The notes beneath the pieces were generated by a model. That model had not been told where the DNA came from. It did not search any database and worked only from the letters and a program-made list of their open reading frames with translations. A stretch of DNA of 15,878 bases from BS750m-G62 sp046483505. GTDB lineage: Bacteria; Planctomycetota; Phycisphaerae; FEN-1346. The stretch covers positions 1-15,878 of the forward strand of contig JAWODB010000028.1 in assembly GCA_046483505.1 (NCBI GenBank). The letters run 5' to 3'. A program made the position numbers and the translations under genes. The first letter of the stretch is position 1; each line of letters begins with the position of its first letter. Below are positions 6,454 to 11,838 of the stretch, piece after piece.

Positions 6454-6540
6454 CCGGGTGGCATGCTTTCGCGCCTTTGCGAAAGCATGTCTCACCGGTA
6501 GCCGCATGCTTTCCGGACGTCCGGAAAGCATGCCACCCGG
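6454..6540. repeat. Two-armed palindromic junction in the leader of the propeller gene
   Basis: The ends CCGGGTGGCATGCTTTC (6454-6470) and its complement (6524-6540) match over 17 bp. Inside are two alternative hairpins: 6462-6489 (11-bp stem CATGCTTTCGC, loop GCCTTT) and 6504-6533, a perfect 30-bp palindrome with arm GCATGCTTTCCG around GACGTC. With both arms formed, CCGGGTG and CACCCGG close a three-way junction; otherwise the long outer stem forms. It ends 34 bp before the start codon at 6575. A leader regulatory structure, a REP-like element or a protein-binding palindrome are all possible. Confidence 0.85.
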
Positions 6541-6574
6541 CTTGTCTCAGCATGATGGACGCAAGGAGCCCACC

Positions 6575-7813
6575 ATGCGCACCTTCGTCTGGACGACCGC
6601 CGGCGCGGCAGTCGTGCTCCTGGTCTCCGCTGCGCCGGCCGCCGGCGCCGACTGGCCCCAATTCCGCGGGCCGTCGCGGGACGGCATCTCGCCGGAGACG
6701 GATCTGGCCCGCACGTGGCCGGACGGCGGACCGCCGCCCGTCCTCACCCTCTCCGGCCTCGGGGAAGGCTGGTCCTCGCCGGTCGTCGCCGGCGACCGCA
6801 TCCTCGCCACGGGCACGCGGAGCGGGTACTTCGTCGTCTTCTGCTTCGACCTCGCCGGCCGGCCCGTCTGGCGTGCCCCGTGCGGGCGGGCGTACGAAGG
6901 CTCGTATCCGGGCGCCCGCAGCACGCCGACCGTCGCGGGCGGGCGGGTCTACGTCCTCAGCGGCCGGGGGCTGCTGACGGCCCTGACCCTCGACGCCGGC
7001 CGCAAGGCCTGGATGGTCAACATCTTCGATCGGTTCCGCGGCCACCCGCCGCGCTTCGGGGTGGCGGAGTCGGTCCTCGCGACGGGCGGCCGGGTCATCT
7101 GTACGCCGGGCGGGGCGGAGGGGACGCTCGCCGCCCTCGACGCCGCCACCGGCAGCGTCGTCTGGACCTCGCGCGGCGTGGACGAGGCCGCCGGCCATGC
7201 CTCGCCCATCGAGGTGACGTGGCGCGGCCGGCGGCAGATCGTCACCTTGACGCACAAGGGACTCGTGGGCGTCGCGGCCGAGGACGGCCGGCTCCTGTGG
7301 CGGCACGCGAAAGGGTTCGGATGGATGCTCCACGAGAACACCATGACGCCCGTCTTCCGCGACGGGCTCGTCTTTGCCGAGGGCGGGCACCGTTCCGGCG
7401 GCGTGTGCGTCCGCCTCGTGCCCGACGGCGACGGCTTCGCCGCGCAACCGGTCTGGACGAAACCCGAGCACGCCAGTCACACGGGCGGGTACGTGGAGCG
7501 CAGCGGGCACCTGTACGGCGGGACGGGCCGAGGCTGGGGATGCATCGACATGGCCTCCGGCGAGGAGCGCTGGCGCGAGCCGGCCATCCGACGGGCCGCT
7601 ACCCTCTGGGCCGATGCGCGGTTCTACTGTGTGGGGGAGAAGGGGACCGTGTGCCTCGTTGACGCCGGCCCGGACGGGTGCACGGTCGCCGGGCGGTTCG
7701 AAATCCCGAATGCCGGCGCGCAGACGTGGGCGTATCCCGCCCTCGCCGACGGCCGGCTGTACGTGCGGCGAAAGGATCACGTGTATGTCTACGACGTGTC
7801 GGCGAAGGAGTAG
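6575..7813 (+). CDS. Secreted PQQ-type beta-propeller protein
   Basis: A 412-residue exported propeller protein. ATG 6575 follows AAGGAG (6563-6568) by 6 nt and opens a typical signal peptide (MRTFVWTTAGAAVVLLVS, cleavage near AAGA). The mature start DWPQFRGPSRDGIS is a hallmark of planctomycete outer-membrane-assembly-like (BamB-type) quinoprotein repeats. Blades are visible as GWSSPVVAGDRILATG, STPTVAGGRVYVLSGRG, TLAALDAATGSVVWTS, GCIDMASGEERWREP and the C-terminal YPALADGRLYVRRKDHVYVYD. PQQ binding or dehydrogenase activity is not shown; a scaffold or sensor role is equally possible. It is divergent from the other propeller gene and has a long structured leader. Confidence 0.9.
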   Translation: MRTFVWTTAGAAVVLLVSAAPAAGADWPQFRGPSRDGISPETDLARTWPDGGPPPVLTLSGLGEGWSSPVVAGDRILATGTRSGYFVVFCFDLAGRPVWRAPCGRAYEGSYPGARSTPTVAGGRVYVLSGRGLLTALTLDAGRKAWMVNIFDRFRGHPPRFGVAESVLATGGRVICTPGGAEGTLAALDAATGSVVWTSRGVDEAAGHASPIEVTWRGRRQIVTLTHKGLVGVAAEDGRLLWRHAKGFGWMLHENTMTPVFRDGLVFAEGGHRSGGVCVRLVPDGDGFAAQPVWTKPEHASHTGGYVERSGHLYGGTGRGWGCIDMASGEERWREPAIRRAATLWADARFYCVGEKGTVCLVDAGPDGCTVAGRFEIPNAGAQTWAYPALADGRLYVRRKDHVYVYDVSAKE

Positions 7814-7838
7814 CCGCGGCAACATAACGGGTAGCCGC

Positions 7839-7908
7839 GCGGCGGCCTTCCCAGGCCGCCGCGATTCCCGGCGCGGGGAGGCGCGTGGTGGCCTGGGAAG
7901 GCCACCAC
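7839..7908. repeat. Head-to-head pair of 24-nt hairpins, loops TTCCCA and TGGGAA
   Basis: Arm one 7839-7862 has stem GCGGCGGCC and loop TTCCCA. Arm two 7885-7908 has stem GTGGTGGCC and loop TGGGAA, the exact reverse complement of the first loop. The arms differ in stem sequence yet both pair perfectly, with 22 nt between them. The pair begins 25 nt after the stop at 7813 and opens the gene-free stretch 7814-8183. Confidence 0.85.
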
Positions 7909-7948
7909 GCCGAAGTTCTACCTTGGGCACCGCGTCCGACATGGGGGT

Positions 7949-8023
7949 GTGCCACGGCCGGCCTTGCCCGGCCGTGCATCGGGCACGGGGAAGATCACGG
8001 CGGGGCGAGACCCGCCGTGGCAC
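7949..8023. repeat. Complete 75-bp two-hairpin element with GTGCCACGG / CCGTGGCAC ends
   Basis: Terminal inverted repeats GTGCCACGG (7949-7957) and CCGTGGCAC (8015-8023) enclose hairpins 7953-7976 (stem CACGGCCGG, loop CCTTGC) and 7996-8019 (stem CACGGCGGG, loop GCGAGA). The second loop read backwards is TCTCGC. The two stems differ at one position, and both strands of the stem changed together. Confidence 0.88.
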
Positions 8024-8059
8024 GTGGCCCGAGGCACGTGCGGCCACCCCGCATAGCAC

Positions 8060-8168
8060 GCGGCGGGCAGGACTGCCCGCCGCGCAAAACGCGCGGCGGG
8101 TCTCCGCACCCGCCGCGCGGATGATCCGCGACGCCGGCGCGAGCGCGGTGGGTACGGAGACCCACCGC
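8060..8168. repeat. Three 24-nt hairpins just upstream of the TIM-barrel-like gene
   Basis: 8060-8083 has stem GCGGCGGGC and loop AGGACT. 8093-8116 has stem GCGGCGGGT and loop CTCCGC. 8145-8168 has stem GCGGTGGGT and loop ACGGAG, which read backwards is CTCCGT. The last two form a head-to-head pair, and the last ends 15 bp before ATG 8184. A lone half-arm (GGGCACCGC near 7925) lies further upstream. Together with the two pairs before it, nearly the whole gap 7814-8183 is repeat. Confidence 0.85.
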
Positions 8169-8183
8169 GCCTGGCGCACCGTA

Positions 8184-9860
8184 ATGGCCATGGGGCTGAT
8201 CCTCGCGCTCACGGCCGTCGCCGTCGCCCCGGCCCGGGCCGCCGCGCCCGACGCCCGCCGTCCGAAGAAACTCATCGAAACCGGCTGGGACCATCCGAAC
8301 ACGGAGCGCCTGCGCGCGAACCTCGAGGAGATGGAGGAGCGCCCGTTCGACGGCGTCGTTCTCCGCGTCGAAGGCACGAAGCCCGACGGCAAACCGTGTC
8401 CCCTCCACTGGATGTGGACCGCCGGCGCGTGGGACCGGGCCTGGTTCGACGAGGCGGTCGCGAACCTCGTGGCGTGCACGTCCGACCGCCTCACGGACAA
8501 CTTCGTCGGCATCAACGCCAACCCCGGCGACGTCGACTGGTTCGACGACGCCGCCTGGGCGGACATCGTCGCCCACTGGCGCATCGCCGCCTCCGTCGCG
8601 AAGGCGGGCGGCGCCCGCGGCATCCTCTTCGACCCGGAGCCGTACACGCGGCCCCACGCCCCGTTCACGTACGCCGCCCAGCCGGGGACGGATCGGCATA
8701 CGTTCGACGAGTATGCCGCCAAGGTCCGCGAGCGCGGGCGGCAGGTCATGCGGGCCGTCGCCGACGAGTTCCCGGACCTCGTCCTCTTCTCCTACTTCCT
8801 GAACAGCGTCTGCCGGCGGGCCACGGGGCACCGCGACCCGAACCGCCTCCTCGAGACCATGGGCTACGGCCTGCTGCCGGCGTTCGTGGACGGCTGGCTC
8901 GACGCCGCCCCGCCCACCGTCACGTTCGTCGACGGGTGCGAGGCCGCCTACCGGTACAACGCCGAGCGGGAGTACCTGGAGGCCGCCCTCGCCATCAAGG
9001 GGGCGTGCCAGGAACTCGTCTCGCCGGAGAACCGCGCCACGTACCGGGCCCAGGTCCAGGTCTCGTTCGGCGTCTACCTGGACGCCTACTGGAACCCGAA
9101 GGACTCGGAGTGGGCCGCGTGGTACGTCGACGGGCGGGGCGGGCCGCGCGTCGACCGGCTGCGGGCGAACGTCGAGACCGCCCTCCGCTGCGCCGACGAG
9201 TACGTGTGGATCTATGGCGAGAAGTTCCGATGGTGGCCGACGCCGAACGGCCGCGTCCGAGACGAGTCCTGGCCGGAGGCGCTGCCGGGCTGCGAGGCGG
9301 CCCTGCGGTACGCGCGCGATCCCGTGGACTACGCGCGGACCGCCATCGCCCGCCGCCGGAAGGACGGGACCCTGGAGAACCTCTCGAAGGGCGGCGACTT
9401 CGCCAAGGGTAAGAAAGGCGGCCGGCCGGCCGGATGGGGCGCCTGGCAGGCCGAGGCGTCCGAGGGCACGTTCACGTGGGACCCCGACGCCGGGGCCGAG
9501 GCGAAGGGCGCCGGGCGGGCCGCCGGCGTCGCGGACGGCTGCTTCATCCAGTCGATTCCCGTCCAGCCAAGCGAGCGGTACGCCGTCCGGGCGGTCCGGC
9601 GCATCGATGGCCGCGGCGACGCGATGCTCCGCGTCCGCTGGCAGACCGCCGAGAGCACCTGGACCGCCCAGGGCCGCGACGTGGCGGTGCCGTGCCTGGG
9701 TCCGCGCGGCGAGTGGGCCGAGATGCTCACGGCCGTCCAGGTGCCCGAGGGTGTGGGCCGCCTCGTCGTCCTCCTCCTCGTCAAGGGGCAGCAGGGCGAG
9801 GGCGACGTGGCATGGTTCGACGATGCGGCCGTGTATCGGCTGGATTCGCCGGGAAGGTGA
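8184..9860 (+). CDS. Secreted TIM-barrel-like protein with C-terminal carbohydrate-binding-like domain
   Basis: A 558-residue exported protein with no family that can be named confidently. A signal peptide (MAMGLILALTAVAVAPARA) is followed by ETGWDHPNTERLRANLEEMEERPFDGVVLRVEG and by strand-like segments of a probable glycoside-hydrolase-type barrel: GILFDPEPY (Asp150, Glu152), LVLFSYFL, VTFVDGCEAAYRYN (Asp250, Glu253), VSFGVYLDAYW and YVWIYGEKFRWW (Glu346). Acidic residues at strand ends are candidate catalytic groups. From about 405 to the end, with GDFAKG, a Trp-rich stretch and WFDDAAVYRL, it resembles CBM4/9-type jelly rolls. ATG 8184 was chosen over ATG 8121, which would translate a repeat hairpin; no strong Shine-Dalgarno is seen. 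Saccharide hydrolysis is inference. Confidence 0.85.
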   Translation: MAMGLILALTAVAVAPARAAAPDARRPKKLIETGWDHPNTERLRANLEEMEERPFDGVVLRVEGTKPDGKPCPLHWMWTAGAWDRAWFDEAVANLVACTSDRLTDNFVGINANPGDVDWFDDAAWADIVAHWRIAASVAKAGGARGILFDPEPYTRPHAPFTYAAQPGTDRHTFDEYAAKVRERGRQVMRAVADEFPDLVLFSYFLNSVCRRATGHRDPNRLLETMGYGLLPAFVDGWLDAAPPTVTFVDGCEAAYRYNAEREYLEAALAIKGACQELVSPENRATYRAQVQVSFGVYLDAYWNPKDSEWAAWYVDGRGGPRVDRLRANVETALRCADEYVWIYGEKFRWWPTPNGRVRDESWPEALPGCEAALRYARDPVDYARTAIARRRKDGTLENLSKGGDFAKGKKGGRPAGWGAWQAEASEGTFTWDPDAGAEAKGAGRAAGVADGCFIQSIPVQPSERYAVRAVRRIDGRGDAMLRVRWQTAESTWTAQGRDVAVPCLGPRGEWAEMLTAVQVPEGVGRLVVLLLVKGQQGEGDVAWFDDAAVYRLDSPGR

Positions 9861-9870
9861 GAGGGAATGC

Positions 9871-9918
9871 GCGGCGGGCAGTCTTGCCCGCCGCGCGGTG
9901 CCCAAGACTGGGCACCGC
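9871..9918. repeat. Pair of abutting 24-nt hairpins after the TIM-barrel-like gene
   Basis: 9871-9894 has stem GCGGCGGGC and loop AGTCTT. 9895-9918 has stem GCGGTGCCC and loop AAGACT, the exact reverse complement of the first loop. The doublet starts 10 nt after the stop at 9860 and is the same type as 566-613 and 14768-14815, which also follow gene ends. Confidence 0.87.
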
Positions 9919-9941
9919 GCGAGATCCAGTGAGTACGGCAC

Positions 9942-10022
9942 GTGCCACGGCCGGCCTTGTCCGGCCGTGCGCCGCGCGCAGGATCGCGGCGGGGAATCGT
10001 TTGGGATGCACGGCGGGGCGCG
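9942..10022. repeat. Truncated two-hairpin element
   Basis: GTGC leads into hairpin 9946-9969 (stem CACGGCCGG, loop CCTTGT). The second arm begins with CACGGCGGG near 10010 but is cut short, and a TATAAT box starts at 10023. The left end GTGCCACGG matches the complete elements at 7949 and 11722. Confidence 0.7.
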
Positions 10023-10028
10023 TATAAT
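10001..10028 (+). promoter_or_regulatory. Putative sigma-70-type promoter for the sulfatase gene
   Basis: TTGGGA (10001-10006), 16-bp spacer and a perfect TATAAT (10023-10028), unusual in such GC-rich sequence. The predicted start near 10035 gives a leader of about 180 nt containing the hairpin pair 10054-10122 and the expanded hairpin 10144-10191. The spacer is the broken second arm of the repeat element ending at about 10022. Confidence 0.45.
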
Positions 10029-10049
10029 CGGGACCCGTTGAGAGCCTGT

Positions 10050-10126
10050 GTGGCCCGGCCGGTCTTGTCCGGCCGGGAGGATATGCGACGGGGTGTCGCA
10101 CGGCCGGACAAGGCCGGCCGTGGCAC
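10050..10126. repeat. Two-hairpin element in the sulfatase leader
   Basis: Hairpin 10054-10077 has stem CCCGGCCGG and loop TCTTGT. Hairpin 10099-10122 has stem CACGGCCGG and loop ACAAGG, CCTTGT when read backwards. The right end CCGTGGCAC matches the complete elements; the left end is altered (GTGGCCC). Spacing between arms is 21 nt. Confidence 0.83.
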
Positions 10127-10143
10127 GGGGCGCTGAGGCGGGG

Positions 10144-10191
10144 GCGGTGGGTACCCCTCGGCTTCGCTCGGGACAGGCTCCGACCCGCCGC
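10144..10191. repeat. Hairpin of the same family with an expanded loop
   Basis: GCGGTGGGT (10144-10152) pairs with ACCCGCCGC (10183-10191), with one T-G wobble, as in the regular hairpins at 8093 and 8145. The loop is 30 nt instead of 6 and contains CCTCGGCTTCGCTCGGGACA and its continuation, a motif that from memory resembles a short repeat common in many bacterial genomes. It looks like one repeat inserted into another. It ends about 10 nt before the sulfatase ribosome site. Confidence 0.6.
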
Positions 10192-10214
10192 GCCGCATGC
10201 AGAAAGGAGCACCC

Positions 10215-11672
10215 ATGGCGATGCGGATGAATCGGCGGACGTTTCTCCGGTGTGCCGGCGCCGGGGCGACCGTGCTGGCGGCCGGATCGTGTGCCCTGAC
10301 GGCGGAGCGCAAATCGGAGGGGAACGCCGACCGCCCCAACGTCCTCTTCATCGCCGTCGACGACCTGAACGATTGGATCGGGTGCCTGGGCGGCCATCCG
10401 CAGACGCGGAGCCCGAACATCGACCGCCTGGCCAGGCGCGGCGTCCTGTTCCGCAACGCCCAGTGTGCGGCCCCGGCGTGCAACCCGTCGCGGGCGGCCC
10501 TCCTGACGGGCGTCCGGCCCTCGACGAGCGGCGTGTACCACAACCCGCAGCCGTGGCGGCCGGTCATGCCCGACGTCGTCACCCTGCCGCAGCACTTCAT
10601 GGCCCACGGCTACCGCGTGACGGGGAGCGGGAAGATCTTCCACGGCCGCTATGCCGACCCGCCCTCCTGGCAGGAATACTGGCCGAGCAAGACGCGGACC
10701 CGTCCGGGCGATCCGATGCCGAAGGGCCGGCCGCTGAACGGCATCCCGAACACGGCCCACTTCGACTGGGGCCCCGTCGAGGCGCGGGACGAGGAGATGG
10801 GCGACTGGCAGGTGGCCGACTGGGCCCGCGAGCAACTCGCCAGCCCGCAGGCGGACCCGTTCTTCCTGGCGGTGGGCATCTTCCGCCCGCACCTGCCGTG
10901 GTACGTGCCGCCGAAATACTTCGAGATGTTTCCGCCGGAGAAGGTCGTCCTGCCGAAGGTCAAGAAGACGGACCTCGAGGACGTGCCGGAACTCGGCCGC
11001 CGCATGGCCCGGCCCCAGGGCGACCACAAGAAGGTCGTCGAGACGGACAACTGGGCGAGGGCGGTCTCGGGGTACCTGGCGTCCATCGCGTTCGCGGACG
11101 CCTGCGTGGGCCGCGTGCTCGACGCCCTCGACGCGAGCCCGTATGCCGATAACACGATCATCGTCCTGTGGGGCGACCACGGGTGGCACCTGGGCGAGAA
11201 ACTGCACTGGCGGAAGTTCGCCCTGTGGGAAGAGGCCGCCCACGCCCCCCTCATGATGGCCGGGCCCGGCATCGCGCGCGGCGGGTGCACCCGGCCCGTC
11301 AGTTTTATGGATATCTATCCGACGCTGGCGGACCTGTGCGGCCTGGGGCCGAACGAGCGGTTGGAGGGCAACAGCCTCCGGCCGCTGCTCAGGGACCCCA
11401 AGGCCGAGTGGGAGCGGCCCGCCCTCACCACCCACGGCCGCAACAACCACAGCCTGCGGTCCGAGCGGTGGCGGTACATCCGGTACGCGGACGGCTCCGA
11501 GGAACTCTACGACCACGCCCGCGACGAGATGGAGTGGACGAACCTCGCCGGCGACCCGGCCTGCGACGCGATCAAGAAACGCCTGGCCCGGTACCTGCCG
11601 GAGGTCAACGTCCCCGACGCCCCGCGCGAGAAACGGAACCGGCCGAAGAAGAAACGCAAGAAGGACACCTGA
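10215..11672 (+). CDS. Tat-exported sulfatase, iduronate-2-sulfatase-like
   Basis: Arylsulfatase-family enzyme predicted to remove sulfate esters from a saccharide outside the cytoplasm. The 485-residue protein begins with a twin-arginine signal (MNRRTFLRCAGAG). PNVLFIAVDDLN supplies metal-binding Asp49/Asp50. CNPSRAALLTG contains Cys89, which must be oxidised to formylglycine by a maturase not seen in this window. GKIFHG near residue 138 and GDHGWHLGE (Asp321, His322) complete the active site pattern, and the C-terminal SERWRYIRYADGSEELYDH is typical of the iduronate-2-sulfatase-like group. A lysine/arginine-rich tail (RNRPKKKRKKDT) is odd for an exported enzyme. ATG 10215 follows GAAAGGAG closely. 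Substrate is unknown; a sulfated polysaccharide is a reasonable guess. Confidence 0.94.
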   Translation: MAMRMNRRTFLRCAGAGATVLAAGSCALTAERKSEGNADRPNVLFIAVDDLNDWIGCLGGHPQTRSPNIDRLARRGVLFRNAQCAAPACNPSRAALLTGVRPSTSGVYHNPQPWRPVMPDVVTLPQHFMAHGYRVTGSGKIFHGRYADPPSWQEYWPSKTRTRPGDPMPKGRPLNGIPNTAHFDWGPVEARDEEMGDWQVADWAREQLASPQADPFFLAVGIFRPHLPWYVPPKYFEMFPPEKVVLPKVKKTDLEDVPELGRRMARPQGDHKKVVETDNWARAVSGYLASIAFADACVGRVLDALDASPYADNTIIVLWGDHGWHLGEKLHWRKFALWEEAAHAPLMMAGPGIARGGCTRPVSFMDIYPTLADLCGLGPNERLEGNSLRPLLRDPKAEWERPALTTHGRNNHSLRSERWRYIRYADGSEELYDHARDEMEWTNLAGDPACDAIKKRLARYLPEVNVPDAPREKRNRPKKKRKKDT

Positions 11673-11681
11673 GCCGTCTGT

Positions 11682-11794
11682 GTGGCCCGGCCGTGGCACG
11701 GACCCGGCAAACGCAGCGCACGTGCCACGGCGGGTCTTGCCCCGCCGTGATTGCCGACCAGGGGCGCACGGCCGGACAAGACCGGCCGTGGCAC
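11682..11794. repeat. Two-hairpin element plus a collapsed copy between sulfatase and di-heme protein genes
   Basis: The complete element spans 11722-11794 (73 bp): ends GTGCCACGG and CCGTGGCAC, hairpin 11726-11749 (stem CACGGCGGG, loop TCTTGC) and hairpin 11767-11790 (stem CACGGCCGG, loop ACAAGA). The stems differ by one compensated pair. Just before it, GTGGCCCGGCCGTGGCAC (about 11682-11699) joins a left end directly to a right end, as if the interior had been deleted. Confidence 0.87.
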
Positions 11795-11838
11795 AACGCG
11801 TGATTGGGACGGCCGCCGCGCGTAGCGACAGGAATGGC

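Noticed and set aside
8121..8183. Earlier ATG for the TIM-barrel-like gene
   Set aside because: It would translate a repeat hairpin and bury the signal peptide behind 21 extra residues; no ribosome site supports it.
7814..8183. CRISPR-like array suggested by repeated palindromes
   Set aside because: Repeats vary in sequence, orientation and spacing, spacers are absent or 0-28 nt, and no cas gene is present.
6101..8749. An 882-codon minus-strand open frame
   Set aside because: It crosses the divergent promoter region, many repeat hairpins and the antisense of two genes. No start signal or domain is seen.
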